Positions 50,710-58,412 are shown, counted from the stretch's first letter. The stretch is 64,000 bases of DNA from Pseudomonas fragi (GCF_002269505.1 NZ_NQKQ01000021.1:24275-88274), one strand, 5' to 3'. Notes: generated by a model from the letters alone, not told the origin. Made by a program: numbers and translations.

Positions 50710-51021
50710 GAGGTGCATCCTTCTTGCAGTGATGACACAGCTTAAGTTTGTGCAAGGCCCAGGGGTAGCTGATTTCTGTCATTGTCTTGCCTGATCCTGT
50801 CATGTGCCCGGGCCAGGTGCCTGCTTAACGCGTGGCAGACGTGCACGCTTGCTCGAAATCCTGGTGGGCTGGTCCGCGGTGCAAGTGCGCGGTGAGTGGG
50901 TGGGCGGGCAAGGTTTTGCAGAATCGTGCAAGCCTGGGGCAGGAATCGACTAACCATCACTTGCTCCGCCCCTTAAGATTTGAACCTCCCCCCAACACCA
51001 CTTTCCTTTGTGGAGGCCAGC
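50710..51021. other. Divergent intergenic region, AraC gene to ABM-domain gene
   Basis: About 310 bases between two divergent starts. It should carry both promoters. I saw no REP, clear palindrome or credible small gene; a TTGTGCAAGG at the left edge and TCGTGCAAGC near 50925 are a weak direct repeat that could be an AraC site. Confidence 0.4.
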
Positions 51022-51336
51022 ATGCCCCAGTCCAATGCCGTCAGTCACATGACACTGGTTCGCGCCCGCGCCGGGTGTTCGGCCCGGGTCGAGGCTTGCC
51101 TGAGCCAATTGATCGAACCGACCCTGCAGACCCCAGGTTGCCTGCACTTTGCCTTGCAGCATTGCGATAACGACCCGCTGCTGTGGCAGGTTGCCGGCTA
51201 CTGGCAGAATGAAATCTCGATGCTTGCGTACTTCAACTCATCGCTGATGGATATCTACGGCGCGCTGGTGCACCAGCAAGTGGTGGATAGTCTCGATTTT
51301 CAGACCTTCAGCGATGTGGGCGGGCTGAACAGGTAG
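51022..51336 (+). CDS. ABM-domain (antibiotic biosynthesis monooxygenase-like) protein
   Basis: A 104-residue dimeric ferredoxin-like fold protein: SHMTLVRARAGCSARVEACL, TLQTPGCLHFALQHCDNDPL, WQVAGYWQNEISMLAYFNSS. Family members are small cofactor-free monooxygenases, haem-degrading enzymes or quinone-linked proteins. TGGAGGCC before the ATG is a strong ribosome site. It is followed 34 bases later by a small unknown gene on the same strand. Confidence 0.82.
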   Translation: MPQSNAVSHMTLVRARAGCSARVEACLSQLIEPTLQTPGCLHFALQHCDNDPLLWQVAGYWQNEISMLAYFNSSLMDIYGALVHQQVVDSLDFQTFSDVGGLNR

Positions 51337-51370
51337 AATGCCGGTTTTTCCACAGGCCGGGAGTTGAAGC

Positions 51371-51604
51371 ATGGCGCGTAAAGAATTTGCACAGTTTGAA
51401 GCGGTATCCGCTGTAGTTCCGGTTGAGCCCGGTGTTTATCACGCAGCGATTGCGGTCAAAGCCTTGTACGAAGGTGGAGCGCCGCGTTTTCACAAAATCC
51501 TCATCGAGCAGACGTTCAAAACTGCGACCGCCGCCGATGCCGCTGCAGCCGAGCAACTTGAAGCCCTGCAAGGCGTCACAGAAGACGCCGAGCTGGTCTG
51601 GTAA
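51371..51604 (+). CDS. Small hypothetical protein, 77 residues
   Basis: MARKEFAQFEAVSAVVPVEP, ending EALQGVTEDAELVW. A soluble protein with an alanine-rich helix in the middle (KTATAADAAAAEQLEALQ). GGGAGTTGAAGC precedes the ATG. It is convergent with the flavin reductase-like gene, whose stop is immediately adjacent. I recognise no domain. Confidence 0.68.
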   Translation: MARKEFAQFEAVSAVVPVEPGVYHAAIAVKALYEGGAPRFHKILIEQTFKTATAADAAAAEQLEALQGVTEDAELVW

Positions 51605-52225
51605 TCAGCGTGGGCGATGCATCTTGAACAGAGCTTCAGGGCCCAGCTGGAAGTAATCCGCCGGGCCGCCGCCGCGCAAGATAGGCTCGGCGGCCGCGGT
51701 GTCATAAATCCCGTCCTTGAGCAGGTGCCTGGCGATATGCACCGCCACCACCTCCCCCAGAATCAGCCAGCTTGGCACCAGCTCCTGGTCTGCCCGTTGC
51801 AGCTGGATGATTTGCGTGACCTTGCATTCAAACGACACCGGTGTTTCGGCCACGCGCGGCACACTGATCACCCGTGAAGGCACAGTGGTCAGCCCGGCCA
51901 GCTCGAATTCATTGACCTCGGGCGCGACCATGGCGCAGCTCTGGTTCATGGCTTCAGCCAGCGGCCGGGTAGCGAGGTTCCAGACGAACTCGCCGGTTTG
52001 CTCGATGTTATTGAGGCTGTCTTTACGGCCCACACTGCAAAACCCGATGATCGGCGGGATGTAGTTGAATGCGTTGAAAAAGCTGTAGGGCGCAAGGTTC
52101 AGCCGGCCTTGAGCATCCTGTGATGAAATCCAGCCGATCGGGCGCGGACCGACAATCGCATTGAACGGATCGTGGGGCAGGCCGTGGCCCTGGGATGGTT
52201 CATAGAAATGGATATCGTCATGCAT
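51605..52225 (-). CDS. Flavin reductase family protein
   Basis: A 206-residue FMN-binding split-barrel protein. MHDDIHFYEPSQGHGLPHDP leads to FNAIVGPRPIGWISSQDAQG and LNLAPYSFFNAFNYIPPIIG, the flavin-site segments of this family, and the C-terminal half has FECKVTQIIQLQRADQELVP. It probably reduces flavin with NAD(P)H or acts as a flavin-dependent oxidoreductase. No ribosome site is obvious before ATG 52225; the upstream extension of the frame looks non-coding. Confidence 0.87.
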   Translation of the reverse strand: MHDDIHFYEPSQGHGLPHDPFNAIVGPRPIGWISSQDAQGRLNLAPYSFFNAFNYIPPIIGFCSVGRKDSLNNIEQTGEFVWNLATRPLAEAMNQSCAMVAPEVNEFELAGLTTVPSRVISVPRVAETPVSFECKVTQIIQLQRADQELVPSWLILGEVVAVHIARHLLKDGIYDTAAAEPILRGGGPADYFQLGPEALFKMHRPR

Positions 52226-52317
52226 GGGAAGAGTCCGCAAACGGCTGAGATAGAGGGCCCATATAGTGCAAGGCATTTGGCTTGATTACAAAAGCTTAAG
52301 CAGCGGCCAGCGATCTT

Positions 52318-52466
52318 TGTAGCCGCTGAGGAGCGAAGCGAGGCTGCGATCGAGTGCGTAGCAATCGCAAAACCTGAGTGTCAGGACTTTCTGGTCCACC
52401 TCATCATCTGAATTTACAGTTGCTAGGCAACCGATCGCAGCCTCGCTTCGCTCCTCAGCGGCTACA
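52318..52466. repeat. Large palindromic intergenic repeat, TGTAGCCGCTGAGG type, copy D
   Basis: TGTAGCCGCTGAGGAGCGAA continuing into GCGAGGCTGCGATCG is mirrored by CGATCGCAGCCTCGCTTCGC at the other end, with about 75 bases of unrelated DNA between. It is a diverged relative of copies A-C. It lies downstream of the repeat-protein gene and upstream of the flavin reductase gene. Confidence 0.85.
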
Positions 52467-52489
52467 GACGGTTGGCCATTTTCTTTCCC

Positions 52490-52523
52490 CCAAAAACGAC
52501 TAAGCCCGGCCAAGGCCGGGCTG
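52490..52523 (-). terminator. Terminator after the 13-residue-repeat protein gene
   Basis: On the minus strand AGCCCGGCC-TT-GGCCGGGCT is a strong hairpin, followed six bases later by a T-run. It is about 20 bases past the stop codon. Confidence 0.82.
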
Positions 52524-52541
52524 GAGTGCCTGCTTCAGGTG

Positions 52542-52838
52542 TTAGCTGAAGTGGGCGCCGTGAGTGCGATCGTAGCCATCAGCAGCGAAGGTATCCGATT
52601 TGGTCCGGCTGAAGCCGTCTTCTGCAAAGGTGGCGGAACCGGTTTTGTCGTAGCCGTCTTCTGCGAAAGTCGCGGAATTTGTGCGGTCGTAACCGTCGGC
52701 AGCCACGGCAGCAGAACCTGTGCGGCTGTATCCATCTTCAGCAAAGCTCGACGAATGGGTTTTATCGAAACCATCGGCGGCAAACGCGTTGAAGGCCAGG
52801 GCAGAGAAGGCAGCGGCGAGAATAAGTTTGGTTTTCAT
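52542..52838 (-). CDS. Secreted protein made of six 13-residue repeats
   Basis: A 98-residue protein: signal peptide of about 20 residues (MKTKLILAAAFSALAFNAFA) and then six consecutive 13-residue units on a pattern (A)-A/E-D-G-Y/F-D/S-R/K-T-x-S-x-x-F, for example AADGYDRTNSATF and AEDGYDKTGSATF. The DNA repeats with a 39-base period. GGAGCTTCATC precedes the ATG. The acidic DG pairs with Y/F and R/K suggest short beta or turn elements, perhaps a calcium- or polysaccharide-binding surface, but no function is known. It has its own terminator and is divergent from the four-fold-repeat membrane protein. Confidence 0.85.
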   Translation of the reverse strand: MKTKLILAAAFSALAFNAFAADGFDKTHSSSFAEDGYSRTGSAAVAADGYDRTNSATFAEDGYDKTGSATFAEDGFSRTKSDTFAADGYDRTHGAHFS

Positions 52839-53218
52839 GATGAAGCTCCTTGTTTCGTGTTTGGGGTGTTCAGTGGGTATGGGTTTAAGACTACGCCGAT
52901 TAATTTGATTAAAAAGCGCAAAAAATAGCGCTAAAGAATCGATTAATTCGATGTGTACGCCCACGTAAAGCCAGGGTTCAAACGTTGTCCGACTCCTCGT
53001 GTGGCGGCATACCTGTACTGCCGGCCATAGAGGTGTCGCTGAGATTGATAGTGGGCTAACAGAATTAACTGACTATTAATTCGAATAAATCGCATTCACA
53101 GACAGGCTTTTCATCTGTCCATTACCAATTTTTCACTGCGCGAGCACCAGTCTTCAGCCGGCAAAAAAGCCGATATCAAAACGGCTTTGCACCCCCCGAA
53201 AACTGGAGCCTCGACCGA
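52839..53218. other. AT-rich divergent intergenic region
   Basis: A 380-base region between the repeat-protein gene and the membrane-protein gene, richer in A and T than the flanks (52890-53130). It contains ATCGATTAATTCGAT, a partial palindrome near 52935-52950, and a bulged stem at 53161-53190 (GCAAA-AAA-GCCG...CGGCTTTGC) in the leader of the membrane-protein gene. No credible coding frame was seen. Confidence 0.5.
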
Positions 53219-53974
53219 ATGAACAAACTTCCACAAATCACCCTTGCGTTTTGGGTGATGAAAATTTGCGCCACGACCCTGGGCGAAACCGCGGGCGACT
53301 TGCTGTCGATGACCCTCAATGTGGGCTATGCCGTCAGCTCGATGCTGCTTATCAGCGTGTTTGTGCTGACCTTGCTGACTCAGTTGTTCTCCAAAACCTA
53401 CAACCCTGTGCTGTATTGGCTGGTGATTCTGTCCACCAGCACCGCCGGCACCACCATGTCTGACTTTATGGACCGCACGCTTGGCCTGGGTTATGCCACG
53501 GGCTCGCTGATTCTGGTGTCGATACTGGTTGCGATCTTCGCGCTGTGGAAATGGAGCGGTGAGTCACTGAATGTCAGCCAGGTGCAGAGCCGGCGTGGGG
53601 AGATGTTCTACTGGATGGCGATTCTGTTTTCCAACACCCTGGGCACCGCCCTAGGTGACTACCTGGCGGATGATTCGGGGCTGGGCTTTGCTGGCGGCGC
53701 ACTGTTTATCGGGGCGACCATCGGGGTGGTGGTGCTGGCACGCTACTTCAGCAAAATCTCGTCGGTGCTGCTGTTCTGGCTCGCATTTGTGCTGACACGC
53801 CCGTTTGGCGCGACCTTGGGCGACTTCCTGACCAAACCCCTGGACAAGGGCGGGCTGGACTTCGGCACCATCGGCTCTTCGCTGGTATTGGCGGGGATAT
53901 TGGTGGCCATGATCGCCGGGGCGGCGTATCTGAAAAACAAACAGGCCCAGCCTGGGGTGGCTGAGCTGTCCTGA
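53219..53974 (+). CDS. Membrane protein of the COG4705 type with four internal repeats
   Basis: A 251-residue protein with about eight membrane spans. A motif recurs four times: TTLGETAGDLLSMTLNVGYA (about residue 19), TSTAGTTMSDFMDRTLGLGY (78), SNTLGTALGDYLADDSGLGF (141) and TRPFGATLGDFLTKPLDKGG (195). Each has T/S-x-x-G-x-T/A-x-x-D followed about ten residues later by G-Y/F. The buried aspartates and threonines suggest an ion or small-solute path. It matches an uncharacterised family of membrane proteins; no function is assigned. It is divergent from the repeat-rich secreted protein. Confidence 0.85.
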   Translation: MNKLPQITLAFWVMKICATTLGETAGDLLSMTLNVGYAVSSMLLISVFVLTLLTQLFSKTYNPVLYWLVILSTSTAGTTMSDFMDRTLGLGYATGSLILVSILVAIFALWKWSGESLNVSQVQSRRGEMFYWMAILFSNTLGTALGDYLADDSGLGFAGGALFIGATIGVVVLARYFSKISSVLLFWLAFVLTRPFGATLGDFLTKPLDKGGLDFGTIGSSLVLAGILVAMIAGAAYLKNKQAQPGVAELS

Positions 53975-53989
53975 CCGTAAACCGGTATG

Positions 53990-54040
53990 GTGGGAGCGAG
54001 CCTGCTCGCGAAGTTTATTCGCGAGCAGGCTCGCTCCCAC
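53990..54040. repeat. REP palindrome (GTGGGAGCGAG...CTCGCTCCCAC)
   Basis: A perfect hairpin: GTGGGAGCGAGCCTGCTCGC and its reverse complement with loop AAGTTTATT between. It lies between the four-repeat membrane protein gene and the convergent MHS transporter gene. Confidence 0.92.
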
Positions 54041-54056
54041 GAGTGTTACTGCGCGA

Positions 54057-55379
54057 TCAGTCAGTCTCGATGCGCGAGTGCTTGCGGGTGTCTTTCATGG
54101 TTGCGTACACCGCCAGCGAGCAGGCAATACAAGCTGTCACGTACCAGTAATAACCGGTTTCCATGCCTGCGCTCTTGAACCACAGCGCGATGTATTCAGC
54201 CGTACCGCCGAAGATCGACACGGTCAGTGCGTAAGGCAAGCCTACGCCCAGTGCGCGAATTTCGGTGGGGAACAATTCAGCTTTGACCACGGCGTTGATC
54301 GAGGTATAGCCACTGACAATGATCAACGCGGCCATGATCAGGAAGAACGCCCCCCACCAGGTGGTAATGGTGTGCAGGGTGGTCAGGATCGGTACGGTGA
54401 ACAGGGTACCCAGTACACCGAAGGCGATCAGGATCGGACGACGGCCGATCTTGTCCGACAGCGCGCCCACCAGCGGCTGAATGCACATGAACAGAAACAG
54501 TGTGGCGGCCGAAATGGTGGTGGAGTCCGAGATGCTCATGCCCACCGTGTTCACCAGGTATTTCTGCATGTACGTGGTGTAGGTGTAGAACGCCAGCGTA
54601 CCGCCCATGGTCAGGCCAACTACGGTCATCAGCTCTTTGGGATGACGCAGCAAGGTGCGCATGGCACTTTCTTTAGGCTTGACCCTGGTCTTCTTGAACG
54701 ACTCGGTTTCTTCCATGCCACGACGCAGATACAGCGCGACCACGGCACACAATGCACCGATCACGAAGGGTACACGCCAGCCCCAGCTATACAGCTGCTC
54801 TTCGGTCAGGGTTTGTTGCAGCACGATCAGTACGCCCAGGGCGATGAGCTGGCCCGAGATCAGGGTCACATACTGGAAGCTGGAGAAGAAACCGCGACGT
54901 TCCTTGGTCGCCATTTCACTCAGGTAAGTGGCCGATGTGCCGTATTCGCCACCCACTGACAAGCCTTGCAGCAAACGGGCGAAGACCAGCAGGACCGGTG
55001 CCCACACACCGATGGTTTCGTAACCTGGCGACAGGGCAATCACCAGCGAGCCGAAGCACATCAGCAGTACCGAAGCCATCAATGCTGCTTTACGGCCTTT
55101 GCGGTCTGCGTACAGGCCCATCAGCCAGCCGCCGATCGGGCGCATCAAAAAGCCCACGGCGAAGATCGCAGCGGTGTTGAGCAGTTGTGCGGTGGTATCG
55201 CCCTTGGGGAAGAAGGCTTTGGCGAAGTACAGCGAAAACGCGGCGTAAACGTACCAGTCGTACCATTCGACCATGTTGCCGACGGAACCACTGAAAATCG
55301 ATTTGATACGGCTGGAGGTGGTCTTTTCTTTAGGCGCCGCAGACACGGCCCCGGCAGGCAGGGTGCTGGAGTTATCCAT
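54057..55379 (-). CDS. MHS family transporter, probable 2-oxoglutarate permease
   Basis: A 440-residue, 12-span major facilitator. MHS motifs: GNMVEWYDWYVYAAFSLYFA, RPIGGWLMGLYADRKGRKAA, RLLQGLSVGGEYGTSATYLS and SDKIGRRPILIAFGVLGTLF. It is closest by memory to the KgtP/PcaT 2-oxoglutarate or dicarboxylate group. GAAGGATCC precedes ATG 55379. Upstream are a consensus-like sigma-54 promoter and two inverted repeats shared with the dctA upstream region, which supports organic-acid induction by a DctD/MifR-type activator. Confidence 0.9.
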   Translation of the reverse strand: MDNSSTLPAGAVSAAPKEKTTSSRIKSIFSGSVGNMVEWYDWYVYAAFSLYFAKAFFPKGDTTAQLLNTAAIFAVGFLMRPIGGWLMGLYADRKGRKAALMASVLLMCFGSLVIALSPGYETIGVWAPVLLVFARLLQGLSVGGEYGTSATYLSEMATKERRGFFSSFQYVTLISGQLIALGVLIVLQQTLTEEQLYSWGWRVPFVIGALCAVVALYLRRGMEETESFKKTRVKPKESAMRTLLRHPKELMTVVGLTMGGTLAFYTYTTYMQKYLVNTVGMSISDSTTISAATLFLFMCIQPLVGALSDKIGRRPILIAFGVLGTLFTVPILTTLHTITTWWGAFFLIMAALIIVSGYTSINAVVKAELFPTEIRALGVGLPYALTVSIFGGTAEYIALWFKSAGMETGYYWYVTACIACSLAVYATMKDTRKHSRIETD

Positions 55380-55443
55380 TGAATGGATCCTTCTTTTATT
55401 TGTTTTTTTATAGCGCGTCAAAACGCGAGCTTGCAGGGCTATA

Positions 55444-55458
55444 GCAGGACTTGTGCCA
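55444..55458 (-). promoter_or_regulatory. Candidate sigma-54 promoter of the MHS transporter
   Basis: The minus strand reads TGGCACAAGTCCTGC: a perfect TGGCAC at -24 and GC at -12 with exactly ten bases between GG and GC (the -12 reads CTGC in place of TTGC). It is about 65 bases before the start codon. Confidence 0.78.
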
Positions 55459-55500
55459 ATGCTTGAGGCCACGGTTTACAAGGCTTTAGGGGGATGGATA

Positions 55501-55546
55501 AGCGGGAATCCGCTGATATACGGCGTGGCCATAAGCGGAAATCCGC
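55501..55546 (-). promoter_or_regulatory. Paired inverted repeats upstream of the MHS transporter (candidate activator sites)
   Basis: AGCGGGAATCCGCT at 55501-55514 and GCGGAAATCCGC at 55535-55546, centres 33 bases apart (about three helical turns), 43-90 bases upstream of the -24 element. Together with the two dctA sites they give the consensus GCGGAWWYCCGC. Confidence 0.72.
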
Positions 55547-55580
55547 CGACAGGAAAAATTAAATTGCCTGTCCCTACACA

Positions 55581-55609
55581 TCAGCCCCCTCTCCCTGCGG
55601 GAGAGGGGC
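55581..55609. repeat. Short inverted repeat CCCCTCTCCCTGCGGGAGAGGGG
   Basis: A perfect stem with a four-base loop, six bases past the stop of the coiled-coil membrane protein gene (read leftward). It likely terminates that gene and is related to the arms of the repeat at 26131-26237. Confidence 0.7.
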
Positions 55610-55615
55610 AAACCG

Positions 55616-56437
55616 TCAAGGTCGAGCGCTGATCTGCTTCTGCAGGTTCTGCATCTGGCTCTGCAGGGTGTTGATGTTGCGCGTCATCTGGGCACGGAAT
55701 ACGTCGAACTCAGCAGCATTGGCACCTTGAGTCGGCGCCGGGCGGTTCTCAAGTTCGCTTTTGAGCACGATCATGTCCTGCTCCAGACGTTCCACGGCCG
55801 CGCTCGGGTTGCCCTGTTTCTTCAAGGCCGCCACATCCGTGGCCTGCTGGGCGACACCCGCCTTGAGCGTGGCCAGCTCAGTGCCCAGGTTCTTGATCTC
55901 GGTTTCGAGTTTGGTCTGGTTTTCTTTCTGCGCTGTCACTTGCAGCAACATTGCCGCATTGATTTGCTCAAAGCGCTGATCCAGATCCCCCTGCTGCCCC
56001 GCCACCAGCCCTTGCTGGCGTTTGCTTTGCTCAAGCAACTGCTCTTCAAGCTGCTTGATCTGCAACTTCAAGGCTTCGCTACCGGTGTTGATCGTCGACT
56101 CACTGGCGACCACCTTGCCGGAAATGGCCTGCAGGCGCCCCGCTGCTTCTTCGCTGATGCGGGCAAAACTTTCCTGGGTGGCCACCAACTGCTGCTCCAT
56201 CAGCGAAATCTGCTGAAAGCTCCACCAGGCCAATCCGCCAACGGCCACCAGCAAGGCGCAGATCAAGGTCCATAAAGGCCCGGTACTCGGGCCCTTGACC
56301 TTGATCACCGGAGTATTGCGCGAATACACCGTGGTGCGCTCACGGGCACCCGGGCTGGACGCCAGTTCATCATGGTCATCGGCATCGGCGCGCAAAGTCG
56401 GCACATTGTCAAAGTCGTCGCGGGCATCGTTACGCAT
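55616..56437 (-). CDS. Coiled-coil inner-membrane protein of unknown function
   Basis: A 273-residue protein. The N-terminal cytoplasmic part (about 50 residues, acidic) is followed by one membrane span (PLWTLICALLVAVGGLAWWS, about residues 53-73) and then a long coiled coil (about 75-270) rich in glutamine, leucine and glutamate. Periplasmic exposure of the coil is likely. It lies 29 bases after the epimerase-like gene and probably shares its transcript. No recognised domain. Confidence 0.75.
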   Translation of the reverse strand: MRNDARDDFDNVPTLRADADDHDELASSPGARERTTVYSRNTPVIKVKGPSTGPLWTLICALLVAVGGLAWWSFQQISLMEQQLVATQESFARISEEAAGRLQAISGKVVASESTINTGSEALKLQIKQLEEQLLEQSKRQQGLVAGQQGDLDQRFEQINAAMLLQVTAQKENQTKLETEIKNLGTELATLKAGVAQQATDVAALKKQGNPSAAVERLEQDMIVLKSELENRPAPTQGANAAEFDVFRAQMTRNINTLQSQMQNLQKQISARP

Positions 56438-56466
56438 CGTAAACCTTAAAAAAATGGCGGCAGCGG

Positions 56467-57465
56467 TTAGCGGTAAGGGGATTCCTGAGCTTTCCACCAG
56501 CCGCAGAATTCATCAAGTGCGGCCCACAGACTCACCTTGGGGTCGTAGTCGAGGTAGTGCCGGGCGCGGCTGATGTCGAGGGTAAAGTCTTTAGCCATGA
56601 TCTGCACCCCCAAACGCGAGAGTGACGGCTCAGGCTGCCCCGGCCACAACTTGCAGGCAGCTTCGTTAAGCGCTCCACGACTGTAGGCCAGGCCGTAACC
56701 ACGATAACGGGTCACTTGCGCCACGTTCATCTGGCGCATCACGTAATTGACCACATCCCAATACGGTATCGGCGTGCCATTACTGACATTGTAGGCCCTG
56801 CCCAACGCCGCAGCGCTGCTTAGCAGGCTGCTCATCAGCGCCTCGTTGAGGTTTTGCATGCTGGTGAAGTCGACTTTGTTCAGACCGTTGCCGACAATGG
56901 CCAGACGGCCTTTGCGTTGCTGTTTGATCAATCGCGGGAAGAGGCTCATGTCACCTGCCCCCGTAACAAAACTCGGGCGCAGGGCAATCACTTCAAGGCC
57001 AAATTCCTGGGCACCAAACACCTTCTGCTCCGCCAGGTTTTTAGTGGCGGCATAGGGGTGCCTGAAGCGCTTGGGCACCTGTTCCTCGGTCAGGTCGGTG
57101 TGGTCGCGGCCATCGAAGTACAACGCTGCCGAAGACAAATGCACCAGGCGCCGTACCCGCTGTTTCAGGCAGGCTTCAACTACGTTTTCAGTCACCAGCA
57201 CGTTGTCGCGGTGGAAGTCCTGATAACGCCCCCAGGCGCCCACGTGCCCCGCACAATGCACCACCGCATCGACATCGACGCACAAGTCGCGCACCAGCAG
57301 GCCATCGGTCAAATCACCGGGGATAAATTCAGCCCCGCGTCGCACCAGGTGTTCGACACCTTCGGCCCGACGCCCGCTGACCCGTACGTCAAAGCCCTGC
57401 TCCAGGGCAAAACGCGCAAAGCGTCCGCCAATAAAGCCGCTTGCGCCGGTGACCAGAATCTTCAT
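56467..57465 (-). CDS. NAD-dependent epimerase/dehydratase (extended SDR)
   Basis: A 332-residue extended SDR: MKILVTGASGFIGGRFARFA provides the GxxGxxG motif, LVHLSSAALYFDG gives the catalytic serine, and FRHPYAATKNLAEQKVFGAQ gives the YxxxK pair. The segment DVVNYVMRQMNVAQVTRYRG is like the 3-beta-HSD/sterol-type and sugar-epimerase group. GGAGTGATTG precedes the ATG. Substrate unknown; the coiled-coil gene downstream is its only operon partner. Confidence 0.88.
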   Translation of the reverse strand: MKILVTGASGFIGGRFARFALEQGFDVRVSGRRAEGVEHLVRRGAEFIPGDLTDGLLVRDLCVDVDAVVHCAGHVGAWGRYQDFHRDNVLVTENVVEACLKQRVRRLVHLSSAALYFDGRDHTDLTEEQVPKRFRHPYAATKNLAEQKVFGAQEFGLEVIALRPSFVTGAGDMSLFPRLIKQQRKGRLAIVGNGLNKVDFTSMQNLNEALMSSLLSSAAALGRAYNVSNGTPIPYWDVVNYVMRQMNVAQVTRYRGYGLAYSRGALNEAACKLWPGQPEPSLSRLGVQIMAKDFTLDISRARHYLDYDPKVSLWAALDEFCGWWKAQESPYR

Positions 57466-57518
57466 CAATCACTCCAAATGCTGTAATTCTTGCTGCTTGC
57501 TCTTTTAAACGCCGGTTA

Positions 57519-58412
57519 TCACGCCAAAGGCACTAACCAGCGGGCTGCCGAACGAGATAAATGTTCGGTCAGTTGCCCCAGCAGTTGTCCGCCATTGCGC
57601 CAATGATGCCAGTACAGTGGCACGTCGATGGGTTTATCTGGCAAAAGCTCTACCAGTGCTCCACTTTCAAGCTGCTCTCGAACTTGCAACTCCGGCACCA
57701 GCCCCCACCCAAGCCCGGCCTCGGTCAAGCGGATAAAGCCTTCGGAGGACGGGCACAAATGGTGCTCGAAACCTTCTTCGACGCCCAGAGAGGCGAGGTA
57801 GCGATGCTGCAGAAAATCATCCGGACCGAACACCAAGGCTGGCGTTTTTGACAACTGCGCGGCGCTCACCCCTAGCGGAAAATGCCGCGCGATAAAGGCC
57901 GGGCTGGCCAGCGCACGGTAGCGCATGGCCCCCAGCAATACGCTGCGGGCTCCGGCAACGGGTCGTTCACTGGCGCACAGGCAGGCGGCCACCTCACCGG
58001 CACGCATGCGCTTGAGGCCAACGTTCTGGTCCTCGACCACCATATCCAGCAGCAGGTGTTGCTCTGCGCAAAAGTCACCCACGGCCTGCGCCCACCAGGT
58101 GGCCAGGCTGTCGGCATTCAAGGCGATCCGCAACCGTTCCGGCAGACCGTCTTCGTCCAGTGCCGGCACCGCACTCTGCAAATCACGCTCAAGCAAACGC
58201 ACTTGCTGTACATGGTTGAGCAGGCGTCGGCCGATCTCGGTCGGGCTCGGTGGCGTGGCACGCACCAGCACCGGCTGGCCAATACGGGCCTCAAGCAATT
58301 TGATGCGCTGGGAGATGGCCGATTGTGACAGGCCTAGCACCTGTGCGGCCCGTTCAAATCCGGCTTGCTCTACGACCGCGGCGAGAGCGGAAAGTAATTT
58401 ATAGTCGAACAT
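57519..58412 (-). CDS. argP: LysR family regulator ArgP (IciA/LysG type)
   Basis: A 297-residue regulator: MFDYKLLSALAAVVEQAGFE and HTH GLSQSAISQRIKLLEARIGQ, then the effector domain (LRIALNADSLATWWAQAVGD). ArgP/LysG proteins switch LysE-type exporters according to lysine and arginine. It is divergent from the LysE-type gene at 58516 with about 100 bases between, the classical arrangement. Confidence 0.92.
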   Translation of the reverse strand: MFDYKLLSALAAVVEQAGFERAAQVLGLSQSAISQRIKLLEARIGQPVLVRATPPSPTEIGRRLLNHVQQVRLLERDLQSAVPALDEDGLPERLRIALNADSLATWWAQAVGDFCAEQHLLLDMVVEDQNVGLKRMRAGEVAACLCASERPVAGARSVLLGAMRYRALASPAFIARHFPLGVSAAQLSKTPALVFGPDDFLQHRYLASLGVEEGFEHHLCPSSEGFIRLTEAGLGWGLVPELQVREQLESGALVELLPDKPIDVPLYWHHWRNGGQLLGQLTEHLSRSAARWLVPLA

